Notes under the pieces: model-generated
The model's input: the letters and a program-made list of their open reading frames with translations, nothing else
Told to the model about the DNA's origin: nothing
The model's database searches: none
Translations under genes and position numbers: made by a program
Shown: piece after piece, positions 7,982 to 16,696 of the stretch
How the letters are laid out: every line of letters begins with the position of its first letter
Numbering within the stretch: the first letter of the stretch is position 1
Source: Pseudomonadaceae bacterium
GTDB lineage: Bacteria > Pseudomonadota > Gammaproteobacteria > Pseudomonadales > Pseudomonadaceae
Direction of reading: 5' to 3'
Assembly (NCBI GenBank): GCA_019745275.1
Contig: JAIETJ010000122.1
Location: 1 to 37,937, forward strand
DNA length: 37,937 nucleotides

Positions 7982-10867
7982 ATGAGCCAAGCGCCTTTAG
8001 TCCTGGTGGACGGTTCTTCGTACCTGTATCGGGCTTTTCATGCCCTGCCGCCCATGACCAACTCCAAGGGCTTGCCCACGGGAGCGGTGAAGGGCGTGCT
8101 AAATATGCTCAAAAGCCTGCACAAACAGTATCCGCACAGCCCCTTCGTGGTGGTGTTCGATGCCAAAGGGCCGACGTTTCGCGATGAGCTGTTTGCTGAG
8201 TACAAATCTCATCGGCCGCCGATGCCTGATGAATTACGCCTGCAGATCGAACCGCTGCACGCCTGTGTGCGCGGGCTCGGCTATCCGCTGCTGTGCATTG
8301 AAGGGGTGGAGGCCGATGACGTAATTGGCACTCTGGCCCGGCAAAGCGCGGCGGGTGGGCGACCGGTGGTGATCTCCACTGGCGACAAAGACATGGCGCA
8401 GTTGGTCTGCCCGCTGGTGACCTTGGTCAACACCATGACCGGTAGTGTGTATGACGTTGCAGGGGTGCAGAGCAAGTTTGGCGTCGGCCCCGAGTTAATC
8501 ATCGATTATCTGGCGTTGATGGGCGACAAAGCCGACAACATTCCCGGGGTAGCCGGGGTCGGTGAGAAAACCGCGCTGGGCTTGTTGGTGGGTATTGGCG
8601 GCGGTCTGGATGTGATTTACGCCAATTTGGATAAGGTCCCGGAGCTGCCGATTCGTGGTGCTAAGACCTTGGCGGCCAAGCTCGTTGAGCACCGTGACAT
8701 GGCTTATCTGTCTTATGAGCTGGCGACCATCAAACTCGACGTGCCGCTGAATGTGCAAATTGACGATCTGCACATGGGCCCGCTCGACGCGCCGGCGCTG
8801 ATCGAGGTGTACCGCCAGCTGGAATTCAAAAGCTGGGCCGATCAGCTGCTGCGCAGCCATCCGCAGACTGTGCCGGCGGTGGCCAAACTGCCGGTCAGTG
8901 ACGGCGGTTTATTCGATTTACTCGCCTCGGCCAGCGCGCCGGCGGTTGAACTGCCCGCTGCACCGAGCATCGAGGCCCAAGCAGCGCCGCTGCCGGCTGA
9001 ACCTGCGCCAGTTGCCGCTGCTGGCGGCGTATCTGGCGCTTACGAAATTATTCTCGATCAAGCGCGCTTTGACCTGTGGCTGGCCAAATTACAGCAGGCC
9101 GAGCTGATCGCCTTCGACACCGAAACCACCAGCATCGATGCGCAACAAGCGCAGTTGGTCGGACTTTCTTTTGCCGTGAGCGCCCATGAGGCGGCCTATG
9201 TGCCGCTCACCCATGCCTATATGGGCGTGCCGGCGCAGCTCGATCGGGATCGGGTGCTCAAGGCGCTTAAGCCGTTGCTGGAGGACCCGCACAAAGCCAA
9301 GGTCGGCCAGAACGCCAAGTACGACATCAATATTTTGGCCAACTGCGCGATCGACGGTGATCCGCGTAATGGCATTCAGGTGCAGGGCGTGGCTTTCGAC
9401 AGCATGCTCGAATCCTATGTGCTGAACGCCACCGCCAGCCGGCACAATATGGATGCGCTGGCGCTGAAATACCTTGAACACAGCACCATCGCCTTCGAAG
9501 ACATTGCCGGCAAGGGCGCCAAGCAGCTGACTTTCGATCAAATCGCCATCGAACTGGCCGGCCCTTACGCCGCCGAAGATGCCGACGTGACCCTGCGCCT
9601 GCACCAAACCCTGTGGCCGCAACTGCAAGCCGTGCCGAGTTTGGCCAAGGTTCTGAGCGAGATTGAAATGCCGCTGGTGCCGGTGCTGGCGCGGATCGAG
9701 CGGCAAGGCGCGCTGGTGGATGCCAAGTTGCTCGGTGAGCACAGCGTCGAGCTCGGCGACAAATTGGTGGAGCTGGAGCGCCAAGCCTTTGCCATCGCCG
9801 GTGAGGAGTTCAATCTTGGCTCGCCCAAGCAGTTGGGGGTGATTTTGTATGAGAAGCTCGGTTTGCCGGTGCTGAGCAAAACCGCCAAGGGCCAAGCCTC
9901 CACAGCCGAAGCGGTGCTGGCCGAGTTGGCCGAGCAAGACTTCCCGCTGCCCAAGGTGTTGATGCAATACCGCAGCTTGAGCAAGCTGAAAAGCACCTAC
10001 ACCGACCGCCTGCCGGAGCAGATTAATCCGCGTACCGGGCGCATTCACACCTCTTATCATCAGGCGGTTACGGCCACCGGACGTTTGTCGTCCAGCGATC
10101 CCAACCTGCAAAACATCCCGATTCGCAGCGCCGAAGGTCGGCGGATTCGTCAGGCCTTTATCGCCCCGACGGGTTACCAGTTGGTGGCGGCGGACTATTC
10201 GCAAATCGAACTGCGCATCATGGCGCATCTGGCCCAAGACGAAGGGTTGTTGCACGCCTTTCGGCATAACCTCGACGTGCATAAAGCCACGGCGGCGGAA
10301 GTGTTCGGCGTGGAGTTGGCCGAGGTCACGGTCGATCAGCGGCGCAGCGCCAAGGCGATTAATTTCGGCCTGATCTACGGCATGAGCGCTTTTGGTTTGG
10401 CCAAGCAAATTGGCTGTGAGCGCAAGCAGGCGCAGGCCTATATCGAGCGCTACTTTGCCCGTTATCCGGGTGTGCTGGCCTATATGGAACGCACCCGCGA
10501 GCAAGCCAGCGAGCAGGGCTATGTGGAAACCCTGTTCGGTCGGCGGCTGTACTTGGCGGATATTCACTCGAAGAACGCTGGGTTGCGCAAAGGCGCCGAA
10601 CGCACGGCGATCAACGCGCCGATGCAAGGCACCGCCGCCGATATCATCAAGCGGGCGATGGTCTTGGTGGACAACTGGCTGAGTGAGTCGAGTGTGGATG
10701 CGCGGGTGATCTTACAGGTGCACGATGAACTGGTGCTGGAGGTGCGTGACGACTTGGTGCCAGAGGTTTCGGCGCAACTGCAGGCGCTGATGGGCGCGGC
10801 CGCTGAGTTGGCGGTGCCGTTACTGGTGGAGGTCGGGGTTGGCGCCAACTGGGATGAGGCGCACTAG
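7982..10867 (+). CDS. polA: DNA polymerase I
   Basis: Repair and Okazaki-fragment-processing polymerase with 5' nuclease, 3'-5' exonuclease and polymerase domains. The start [20 protein letters not shown] is the conserved family N-terminus, preceded by GAAGG; the open frame extending to 7664 is antisense to the DUF2782 gene. The product has 961 residues. The flap-nuclease domain covers about 1-290, followed by an Ala/Pro-rich linker near 315-350. The proofreading exonuclease keeps its metal ligands (FDTET, D379 and E381). Polymerase motif A has D738 (DYSQIELR), motif B is [14 protein letters not shown], and motif C is VHDE (D915). All three activities look intact. The extra length relative to E. 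coli Pol I lies mostly before the exonuclease domain. Confidence 0.98.
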   Translation: MSQAPLVLVDGSSYLYRAFHALPPMTNSKGLPTGAVKGVLNMLKSLHKQYPHSPFVVVFDAKGPTFRDELFAEYKSHRPPMPDELRLQIEPLHACVRGLGYPLLCIEGVEADDVIGTLARQSAAGGRPVVISTGDKDMAQLVCPLVTLVNTMTGSVYDVAGVQSKFGVGPELIIDYLALMGDKADNIPGVAGVGEKTALGLLVGIGGGLDVIYANLDKVPELPIRGAKTLAAKLVEHRDMAYLSYELATIKLDVPLNVQIDDLHMGPLDAPALIEVYRQLEFKSWADQLLRSHPQTVPAVAKLPVSDGGLFDLLASASAPAVELPAAPSIEAQAAPLPAEPAPVAAAGGVSGAYEIILDQARFDLWLAKLQQAELIAFDTETTSIDAQQAQLVGLSFAVSAHEAAYVPLTHAYMGVPAQLDRDRVLKALKPLLEDPHKAKVGQNAKYDINILANCAIDGDPRNGIQVQGVAFDSMLESYVLNATASRHNMDALALKYLEHSTIAFEDIAGKGAKQLTFDQIAIELAGPYAAEDADVTLRLHQTLWPQLQAVPSLAKVLSEIEMPLVPVLARIERQGALVDAKLLGEHSVELGDKLVELERQAFAIAGEEFNLGSPKQLGVILYEKLGLPVLSKTAKGQASTAEAVLAELAEQDFPLPKVLMQYRSLSKLKSTYTDRLPEQINPRTGRIHTSYHQAVTATGRLSSSDPNLQNIPIRSAEGRRIRQAFIAPTGYQLVAADYSQIELRIMAHLAQDEGLLHAFRHNLDVHKATAAEVFGVELAEVTVDQRRSAKAINFGLIYGMSAFGLAKQIGCERKQAQAYIERYFARYPGVLAYMERTREQASEQGYVETLFGRRLYLADIHSKNAGLRKGAERTAINAPMQGTAADIIKRAMVLVDNWLSESSVDARVILQVHDELVLEVRDDLVPEVSAQLQALMGAAAELAVPLLVEVGVGANWDEAH

Positions 10868-10934
10868 TTCAGGCCATTAGCGCAGCTGGCAATCAGCCCG
10901 GCGGCGCTTAGTCGAAACGAATTGGTCTGTCACG

Positions 10935-10961
10935 GAACTTGTCACGGCTAACGGCATCGAA
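10935..10961 (+). promoter_or_regulatory. AlgU/RpoE-type promoter for ersA
   Basis: GAACTT at 10935-10940 is followed after exactly 16 bases by TCGAA (10957-10961). This matches the AlgU (sigma-22/RpoE) consensus GAACTT-N16/17-TCnnA. Transcription should begin about six to eight bases further on, near 10967-10969. In P. aeruginosa the ersA small RNA is known to depend on this envelope-stress sigma factor. Confidence 0.8.
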
Positions 10962-10966
10962 ACTTA

Positions 10967-11098
10967 TGAACGGCTGGTGGAGCCGTTTTTGTTTCTTGTT
11001 AGTCCTGTGTTAAGTGTTGGCAGATCTCTGGCCTTGTTTAGTCAGGCCGGTGTTGAACCCCGAGCATCTTCTCCCCTGAGACGCTTGGGGTTTTTTTT
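10967..11098 (+). ncRNA. ersA: ErsA small regulatory RNA (Spot 42 position)
   Basis: The polA-engB gap is where E. coli carries Spot 42 and pseudomonads carry ErsA, an Hfq-binding trans-acting RNA linked to envelope stress, exopolysaccharide and virulence control. Here the gap holds an AlgU promoter and a predicted start near 10967. The 5' end forms a perfect 7-bp hairpin (AACGGCT 10969-10975 with AGCCGTT 10981-10987). A U/C-rich single-stranded stretch follows (TTTTGTTTCTTGTTAGTCCT, about 10987-11006), a plausible target-pairing seed and Hfq site. A strong intrinsic terminator ends the unit near 11098. The exact 5' end is inferred from promoter spacing. Confidence 0.8.
11058..11098 (+). terminator. 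Rho-independent terminator of ersA
   Basis: CCCCGAGC (11058-11065) pairs with GCTTGGGG (11083-11090), giving eight pairs including one G-U. Eight T residues follow directly at 11091-11098. It ends plus-strand transcription 23 bp before the convergent engB stop. Confidence 0.88.
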
Positions 11099-11121
11099 GT
11101 GGGCCAGTTGGCGTGCCGAGC

Positions 11122-11790
11122 TTATTGCTCCTCGCCGGCCTCGTCCTCGCTATCAGCCAGCGCCTCTGGCTCGTCGAGCAGGCCGAGCCATTGCGTCAGT
11201 ACCGCGTAGGCGTCGTCGATTCCCAGGCGCTTAGGTGCGGAAAACAGTTGGATACTGATCGCCTCGCCCCACTTCTGGCGAATCTCCTGCTGCACCTTGA
11301 GCAAGGTGTTCTTGGCCGCGCCAAAGGTCAGCTTGTCGGCTTTGGTCAGCAGAATATGCATGGGCATCTGGCTGGCGACGGCCCAATCGAGCATCAACTG
11401 GTCAAAATCGGTCAGTGGCTTGCGGATATCCATCATCAAAATCAGCCCGGCCAAGCTGTTACGGCTGCCTAAGTAGGCTTCCAAGTGGCGCTGCCAGTGT
11501 AGCTTGAGCGGAATTGGCACCTTGGCGTAACCGTAGCCGGGCAGGTCGACTAGGCGATGCTGATCATCCAGTTCAAAAAAGTTCAGTAGTTGCGTGCGCC
11601 CCGGGGTTTTCGAGGTGCGTGCCAAGCCCGCGTGGGTCAGGGTATTCAGGGCGCTGGATTTTCCGGCGTTGGAACGCCCGGCGAAGGCTACTTCGCGACC
11701 CACGTCTGGCGGGCACTGATCAACCTTGGCGGCGCTGATAAGGAATTTGGACTGTTGGCACAGGCCGATAATCGGGTTTTTGACTGACAT
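11122..11790 (-). CDS. engB: Ribosome-biogenesis GTPase EngB/YihA
   Basis: GTPase of the TrmE-Era-EngA-EngB superfamily needed for maturation of the large ribosomal subunit. From the ATG at 11788-11790 the product has 222 residues. G1 is GRSNAGKSS at 38-46, G3 is DLPG at 82-85 ([10 protein letters not shown], typical of EngB) and G4 is TKAD at 149-152. The C-terminus is acidic. An alternative ATG at 11845-11847 would add 19 poorly conserved residues. Its place downstream of polA and ersA, on the opposite strand, is the standard gammaproteobacterial arrangement. Confidence 0.95.
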   Translation of the reverse strand: MSVKNPIIGLCQQSKFLISAAKVDQCPPDVGREVAFAGRSNAGKSSALNTLTHAGLARTSKTPGRTQLLNFFELDDQHRLVDLPGYGYAKVPIPLKLHWQRHLEAYLGSRNSLAGLILMMDIRKPLTDFDQLMLDWAVASQMPMHILLTKADKLTFGAAKNTLLKVQQEIRQKWGEAISIQLFSAPKRLGIDDAYAVLTQWLGLLDEPEALADSEDEAGEEQ

Positions 11791-11905
11791 TAGGGGTTCC
11801 ACAGGTGCGACGCGGTGTCGCTGGGGCGGTTTCGTTTCAGTTTGCACGGCTGCAGTATATAATGCCGCATATTTAGTGTGCGCTTTGTGCTTTAACCTAT
11901 GCTGC

Positions 11906-11919
11906 TTTTATCGATAAAA
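11906..11919. promoter_or_regulatory. TTTTATCGATAAAA palindrome in the engB/cytochrome control region
   Basis: A perfect 14-bp palindrome lies between the divergent engB and cytochrome c5 genes, about 70 bp before the cytochrome start and 116 bp before the engB start. Just to its left is a TATAAT at about 11859-11864. Its symmetry suits a dimeric regulator, but I cannot name one; it is not the Anr/FNR motif (TTGAT-N4-ATCAA). It may be chance. Confidence 0.35.
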
Positions 11920-11987
11920 ACTCTGGGTGCGATTAAATCCCCTGCGCGCTAGAACGCAGACCGCTCCCACTCCTGATGAGGCCGAGT

Positions 11988-12278
11988 ATGAAAAAAATAT
12001 TTATCGCTGCCAGTATCGCGCTGTGTGCCCTTAGTGCGCAGGCCGCACAAGACCCAGAAGCGGTGTTTAATCGCAGTTGCGGTGCGTGCCACAATGGTCA
12101 ACTGCCAATGGCGCCGAAGAAAGGCGACGTAGCCGCTTGGACGCCTCGCTTACAGCAAGGCATGCCAACGCTGATCAAGCACGTTACTGAAGGTTTCAAT
12201 GCCATGCCGCCGCGTGGCATTTGCATGGACTGCACCGCTGAAGATTACCAAGCTGTCATCGAATGGATGAGCAAGTAG
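11988..12278 (+). CDS. Cytochrome c5-family periplasmic monoheme cytochrome
   Basis: Soluble periplasmic electron carrier of 96 residues, with a signal peptide (cleavage near AQAA, residue 20). Haem attachment is at CGACH, C31 to H35. The likely distal ligand is M73 in AMPPRG. A C79/C82 pair (CMDC) immediately after it matches the structural disulfide of the cytochrome c5 family. The start at 11988 is preferred to the in-frame ATG at 11976 because it begins the signal peptide and is preceded by GAGGCCGAG. It lies 46 bp upstream of cytochrome c4 on the same strand, so the two are probably co-transcribed. They are likely donors to terminal oxidases. Confidence 0.9.
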   Translation: MKKIFIAASIALCALSAQAAQDPEAVFNRSCGACHNGQLPMAPKKGDVAAWTPRLQQGMPTLIKHVTEGFNAMPPRGICMDCTAEDYQAVIEWMSK

Positions 12279-12324
12279 TCCGACCGCTTTAACTCTCAAC
12301 CCTTAGCCGTATTTGGATTACTCG

Positions 12325-12945
12325 ATGAACAAACTACTCGTGAGTCTGCTGTTGACCCTAGGCATTAGCACTATGGCCCAGGCCGCTGGCCCCGCCGTTG
12401 TTGGTGACGCTGCTGCAGGTCAGGGCAAGGTGGCCGTGTGTGGCGCTTGCCATGGTGCCGACGGTAACAGCATGGCCCCAACTTTCCCAAAATTGGCCGG
12501 CCAAGGTGAGCGTTACCTGCTCAAACAGTTGCACGACATTAAATCTGGCGCCCGCGCCGTGGTGCCGATGACTGGCATGTTGAGCAACATGAGCGAGCAG
12601 GATCTAGCCGATATCGCCGCCTACTTCGCCAGTCAGCACATGAGCGTTGGCGCTGCGGATCCAAAGCTGGTCGAGCGCGGTAAAGCGCTGTTTAGCGGTG
12701 GCAAGTTGGATCAGGGCATGCCTGCCTGCACCGGTTGCCACTCGCCAACCGGCTCGGGTAATGCGGCTGCAGGCTTTCCAAAAATTGGTGGTCAACATGG
12801 CGATTACATCGCTACTCAGCTGACCAACTTCCGTGAAGGCGAGCGCACCAACGACGGTGACACCAAGATCATGCGTTCGATTGCCGAGAAGCTCAGCAAC
12901 AAAGATATTGCTGCATTGTCTAGCTACATTCAGGGCTTGCACTGA
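12325..12945 (+). CDS. cc4: Diheme cytochrome c4
   Basis: Periplasmic diheme cytochrome of 206 residues that feeds electrons to terminal oxidases in this group. A signal peptide ends near AQA (residue 20). Two haem motifs are visible: CGACH (C39-H43) and CTGCH (C135-H139), in two homologous halves joined near residue 110. Candidate Met ligands are in VPMTGM (residues 80-85) and KIMRS (about 185-190). Each half repeats the FPK(L/I)(A/G)GQ motif (residues 54-60 and about 151-157), confirming the internal duplication. The ATG at 12325 is chosen because the upstream in-frame TTG adds only four residues. A strong terminator follows at 12967. Confidence 0.95.
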   Translation: MNKLLVSLLLTLGISTMAQAAGPAVVGDAAAGQGKVAVCGACHGADGNSMAPTFPKLAGQGERYLLKQLHDIKSGARAVVPMTGMLSNMSEQDLADIAAYFASQHMSVGAADPKLVERGKALFSGGKLDQGMPACTGCHSPTGSGNAAAGFPKIGGQHGDYIATQLTNFREGERTNDGDTKIMRSIAEKLSNKDIAALSSYIQGLH

Positions 12946-12966
12946 TTACTAGCAACAACGGGTTAT

Positions 12967-12997
12967 AAAAAAGGGTGGCTGCGGCCACCCTTTTTTT
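12967..12997. terminator. Bidirectional-looking intrinsic terminator after cc4
   Basis: Six A, then the perfect stem GGGTGGC (12973-12979) and GCCACCC (12984-12990) with the four-base loop TGCG, then seven T (12991-12997). The A and T runs would also pair and extend the stem. It separates the cytochrome unit from dsbA. Confidence 0.92.
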
Positions 12998-13084
12998 ATT
13001 CTGTGCTGTCTACAATGCTGGAACCTGACGATCCGAAGAGGATCTAAGCCCTGTTCTCGTCCCTAATTTTGCTTGGAGCTAGTT

Positions 13085-13726
13085 ATGCGTAATTTGATTT
13101 TCTCTGCGGTGTTGGCCGGCACCAGCCTGTTTGGCCTTTCGGCGCAGGCTGCGGATGCGCCGCTGAGCCTCGAAGTGGGCAAACAGTATGTTGAGTTGGG
13201 CGCTGCAGTACCTATCTCCAAGCCAGGTAAAATCGAAGTGGTTGAGCTGTTTTGGTACGGCTGCCCACATTGCTTTCATTTTGAGCCAACCATCAATCCC
13301 TGGATTGAAAAGCTTCCAGGTGATGTGAATTTCGTCCGCATTCCGGCGATGTTCGGTGGCGTTTGGGATATTCATGGTCAGGCATTTATTACCTTGGAAA
13401 CCATGCGGGTTGAATCCAAGGTGCACCAAGCGATCTTCGAGGCGATCCAAACGGATGGCAAAAAACTCGCCACCCCTGAAGAGTTTGCCGACTTCATCGC
13501 AACCCAAGGCGTTGATCGTGACACCTTCTTGAGCACCTATAACTCGTTCGGCGTTAAAGGTCAGGTGGCCAATGCCAAGCGTTTGGCCATGGCCTATCAA
13601 GTTACCGGCGTGCCGAGCATGGTGGTAAACGGCAAGTATCGCTTTGACATCGGCTCGTCTGGCGGCCCGGAGCAAACCCTGCAAGTGGCTGACCAGTTGA
13701 TCGCCAAGGAGCGCGCCGCTAAGTAA
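13085..13726 (+). CDS. dsbA: Thiol:disulfide interchange protein DsbA
   Basis: Periplasmic oxidase that introduces disulfides into exported proteins and is re-oxidised by DsbB. The product has 213 residues with a signal peptide (cleavage near AQA, residue 22). The thioredoxin-fold active site is CPHC at 60-63 inside ELFWYGCPHCFHF, and the cis-proline loop is TGVPSMVVNG in the C-terminal third. The ATG at 13085 has a GGAG ribosome-binding site six to seven bases upstream. Eleven bases separate its stop from the next gene, suggesting an operon with the EEP protein and dgcP, a grouping conserved in pseudomonads. Confidence 0.95.
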   Translation: MRNLIFSAVLAGTSLFGLSAQAADAPLSLEVGKQYVELGAAVPISKPGKIEVVELFWYGCPHCFHFEPTINPWIEKLPGDVNFVRIPAMFGGVWDIHGQAFITLETMRVESKVHQAIFEAIQTDGKKLATPEEFADFIATQGVDRDTFLSTYNSFGVKGQVANAKRLAMAYQVTGVPSMVVNGKYRFDIGSSGGPEQTLQVADQLIAKERAAK

Positions 13727-13732
13727 GCGGCG
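13714..13732 (+). promoter_or_regulatory. Hairpin across the dsbA stop codon, before the EEP start
   Basis: CGCCGCT (13714-13720) pairs perfectly with AGCGGCG (13726-13732) around a five-base loop that carries the dsbA stop region. It ends five bases before the next ATG (13738), where no convincing Shine-Dalgarno sequence is visible. Ribosomes finishing dsbA would open it, which fits translational coupling; the regulatory role is inference. Confidence 0.4.
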
Positions 13733-13737
13733 TCACT

Positions 13738-14619
13738 ATGCTGCGTCGCCTGCGAACTCCGCGAACCGTCGGTCTGTGCGATCCGCAGGTCAACGGACTG
13801 TGCCAAGGCGAGAGTGGTTTACCGGCCGACGGACGTTTGCGGCTACTGAGCTTTAATATTCAGGTCGGCATTAGCACCGAGCGTTACCATCACTACCTGA
13901 CCCGCGGTTGGCAGCATCTGCTGCCACATCCGGGGCGGGCGGCCAATTTGCAACGAATTGGCGCGCTGATCAGCGACTACGACCTGATCGCCTTGCAGGA
14001 AGTCGATGGCGGCAGCCTGCGCTCGGGCTTTATCAATCAGGTAGAGCACCTCGCGCAACTTGGGCGCTTCCCTTTCTGGTATCAGCAGCTTAATCGCAAT
14101 CTTGGCCATTTGGCGCAGCACAGCAACGGGGTGCTGACACGCTTGCGCCCGACGGTTCTGGAAGACCATCCGCTGCCGGGGCCACAGGGCCGTGGGGCGA
14201 TTCTGCTGCGTTTCGGCGAGGGCCGCGATGCGCTGTTAGTAGTGATGATGCATCTGGCGCTAGGCTCACGCGCGCGTACCCGGCAACTGGCGTATATCCG
14301 TGAGTTGATTGCTGAGCATCAGCACGTGGTGCTGATGGGCGATATGAACACCCATGCCGTCGACCTGTTGAATAAGTCGCCGCTGCGCGATCTTGGCTTG
14401 CTGGCGCCGCAAGTGCAGGCGACCTTTCCCAGCTGGCAGCCGCAGCGTTGTTTAGACCATATTTTGCTCAGTCCGAGCTTGGTACTGGAAAAGGTCGCGG
14501 TGTTACCCATGCCAATCTCTGACCATTTGCCGGTTGCGGTAGAAATTCGCTTGCCGGGGTGTCTGACTGACGCGTCTGTGCCTATGCTCAATACGCCGCC
14601 CTTGGGACCAAAGTTATGA
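13738..14619 (+). CDS. Endonuclease/exonuclease/phosphatase (EEP) family protein
   Basis: Predicted metal-dependent phosphodiesterase or nuclease of the DNase I/exonuclease III superfamily, 293 residues; the substrate is unknown. Family motifs appear in order: LLSFNIQVG (near 37-45), the catalytic Glu in [10 protein letters not shown] (about 83-92), the [11 protein letters not shown] block around 162-172, GDMNTH (about 201-206), and the terminal CLDHIL and SDHLPV motifs that supply the Asp/His pair. No signal peptide is seen, so it is probably cytoplasmic. The start follows dsbA by 11 bp and the stop overlaps the dgcP start by four bases, so it is translationally linked to both. Confidence 0.85.
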   Translation: MLRRLRTPRTVGLCDPQVNGLCQGESGLPADGRLRLLSFNIQVGISTERYHHYLTRGWQHLLPHPGRAANLQRIGALISDYDLIALQEVDGGSLRSGFINQVEHLAQLGRFPFWYQQLNRNLGHLAQHSNGVLTRLRPTVLEDHPLPGPQGRGAILLRFGEGRDALLVVMMHLALGSRARTRQLAYIRELIAEHQHVVLMGDMNTHAVDLLNKSPLRDLGLLAPQVQATFPSWQPQRCLDHILLSPSLVLEKVAVLPMPISDHLPVAVEIRLPGCLTDASVPMLNTPPLGPKL

Positions 14620-16616
14620 GTGACGATAGCGAACGCTGGAAAGCCAAGTACCTGCAAGGCTTAGAAGACCAAGAGAAACTGGAGTTGCGCTGGGATGCTC
14701 GGCTCGACTTATTGCGCCGCGGTTTAGTGCGCAGCAGCTTGGCTGCCGAGGGCACCGATAAAGCGGTCGACCAGTGTATGCAGGAACTGCGGGACATTTT
14801 GCGCCGTGAAGATATCGATGCGCCGCTCTCTGGGCTGATTCCACGGCTTGAGAAAGCCGTGCTCGACTCCGAGCACCGGCGCGTTGAACGTATGGGGCAA
14901 ATCGCCAGTGCGCTCGGTGCTTTGGTCGGGCAACTGCAAACCTTGCCGTTACCGCGTGAAGTGAGCAAGCCGTTAAAAGTCTTCGCCAAGCAATTGGATG
15001 GCCGGGTTGGCCAGTTACGCGAATTGCCGGTTTTGCTGGGCGAGTTAAGCGCTCTGCAACGCCAGGCGTTGGCCCATCGCGAGGTGGATGATGCTGCCCG
15101 GCCGGGGTTGTTGCAGCGCTTATTTGGTGCTCGTGATGGCGTAGCCGCAGTTGCGGTTGCAGACCCTGGCTCGCCTGCATCGGCGCCTGAGTCGTCAGCC
15201 GAGGATGAGCATTCGCTGGTTTTGCCGCCTCTCGCCAGCGCCCCATCGAGTAACCCCGCAACCGCAACAGGCTTCGCGGATGTGCTGCCCGAACCGTCCG
15301 CCAGTCAACTTGAGGTCCCGTCACTAAGTGCCGCGCCGCTATCTATGCAGGCTACGGCTGAGCCAACTGCTGCCGCTAGCCCCCAAGGGCCTGACGCGCC
15401 GGTTCAGCACACTGTCGTAGCGCCAACCGCCGCGCTCGACAGCTTGCCATTGCCGGCTGGGCTGTTCGAGCCGCAAGCACCCGAATTGAGCGAGTCAGCG
15501 CACAGCAGTAAGCCTTCCGCGGCTGAAAGTGCGGGCGCTGAATATGCATTGCCGGTTTCGCCAGAGCCCGGCTATAGCGCGATTGCCGGGCATGTAGAGA
15601 AAACCTTATTAGGGTTGCTGGATGAGTTGCCGCTACCTGAGCGTCATCAGCCACAGGGTGAGGCCTTGCGCCAGCGTATCACTGGCGGCCTGAACTTCTA
15701 CGAATTGGTGCCGGTGTTGGACGATTTTGCCGTGCTGATGTTGGCCGTGGCCGACATGGGCCAGCGCGAATTTGAAGGCTATCTCAAGCAGCTAAATGAT
15801 CGTTTGGCCACGTTCCAAGCCAGCCTCAAAGATGCCCATGAGGGCTATACCGACTCCATGAGCGCGGCGCGCGAGTTGGACACGGCGTTGCGTGAGCAAG
15901 TGGGTGGTTTGCACAGCAGCGTCACCGAGGCCACTGAGTTAGATCAGCTTAAACAGGTGGTCGAAGGTCGTCTGAACGGTTTGTTGAGCACGATGGATCA
16001 ATATCAGCGCCAGCGCGGGGATGTTGATCAAGCCTTGAGCGAGCGTCTGCATACCTTGGTTGAGCGCGTGGCGAGCATGGAGCTGGAAGCTAAAGGCTTT
16101 CGCGATCACCTAGAAGAACAGCGGCAAAAAGCCCTCACCGATCCACTCACCGGTTTGCCTAATCGTGCTGCTTGGGATGAGCGACTAGAGCTGGAAATGG
16201 CGCGCTGGCAACGCTATGGCGGTGATTTGTTAGTGGGGATTGTCGATATTGACCACTTCAAACGGATCAACGACAACTACGGTCACTTGGCCGGCGACAA
16301 GGTACTGAAAATCATCGCCGATGAGCTGTCCAAACGCTTGCGCAAAACCGACTTTATGGCGCGCTTTGGCGGTGAGGAGTTTTCTTTGCTGATCCCCAGT
16401 ACCCCGCTGGCAGGTGCCGAGCAGTTACTGGAAACCCTACGTGCGGCAATTGAAGCGTGTCCGTTTCACTTCAAAGGCGAGCGGGTCACCATCACCTTGT
16501 CGGCCGGAGTCAGCGCGTTTGCCAGCGGTGAGCGTGCCGAGGTGGTGTTTGAACGGGCCGATCAGGCCTTATACAAAGCCAAGCGTGGCGGTCGTAACCG
16601 TATCGAGATCGGTTAA
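14616..16616 (+). CDS. dgcP: Diguanylate cyclase DgcP
   Basis: Makes the second messenger c-di-GMP from two GTP. The product has 666 residues. An N-terminal helical domain (about 1-170) leads into a low-complexity Ala/Pro/Ser-rich linker (about 175-320). A second helical, probably coiled-coil, region runs to about 500, then a C-terminal GGDEF domain. The active-site signature is GGEEF at 585-589. The RKTD motif at 576-579, five residues before it, is a standard inhibitory I-site, so product feedback is expected. The architecture and the dsbA-EEP-dgcP order match P. aeruginosa DgcP, a pole-localised cyclase. No transmembrane segment is visible. The ATG overlaps the EEP stop (ATGA). Confidence 0.9.
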   Translation: MSDDSERWKAKYLQGLEDQEKLELRWDARLDLLRRGLVRSSLAAEGTDKAVDQCMQELRDILRREDIDAPLSGLIPRLEKAVLDSEHRRVERMGQIASALGALVGQLQTLPLPREVSKPLKVFAKQLDGRVGQLRELPVLLGELSALQRQALAHREVDDAARPGLLQRLFGARDGVAAVAVADPGSPASAPESSAEDEHSLVLPPLASAPSSNPATATGFADVLPEPSASQLEVPSLSAAPLSMQATAEPTAAASPQGPDAPVQHTVVAPTAALDSLPLPAGLFEPQAPELSESAHSSKPSAAESAGAEYALPVSPEPGYSAIAGHVEKTLLGLLDELPLPERHQPQGEALRQRITGGLNFYELVPVLDDFAVLMLAVADMGQREFEGYLKQLNDRLATFQASLKDAHEGYTDSMSAARELDTALREQVGGLHSSVTEATELDQLKQVVEGRLNGLLSTMDQYQRQRGDVDQALSERLHTLVERVASMELEAKGFRDHLEEQRQKALTDPLTGLPNRAAWDERLELEMARWQRYGGDLLVGIVDIDHFKRINDNYGHLAGDKVLKIIADELSKRLRKTDFMARFGGEEFSLLIPSTPLAGAEQLLETLRAAIEACPFHFKGERVTITLSAGVSAFASGERAEVVFERADQALYKAKRGGRNRIEIG

Positions 16617-16696
16617 CACGGGCTGATCTAGTTGTTAGCTTGGGTCGGATGGGCAGTGCTGTGCTGAACCGCCGGCACGCTGCAGGTGCGCTGTGC

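Noticed and set aside
9089..10627. 512-codon open frame antisense to polA
   Set aside because: It lies wholly inside polA, whose catalytic motifs are intact. Its translation is Gln/His/Arg-rich with no family motif. Long antisense frames are expected in GC-rich genes.
10969..10999. Hairpin AACGGCT/AGCCGTT followed by a T-rich run, as a polA terminator
   Set aside because: It starts at the predicted transcription start of ErsA, and its T run is broken (TTTTTGTTTC). A 5' stem-loop of ErsA explains it better, although a weak polA terminator role is not excluded.
14614..15324. 236-codon minus-strand frame over dgcP
   Set aside because: It is a shadow of the dgcP N-terminal and linker region, with no recognisable domain and Arg/Pro/His-rich composition.
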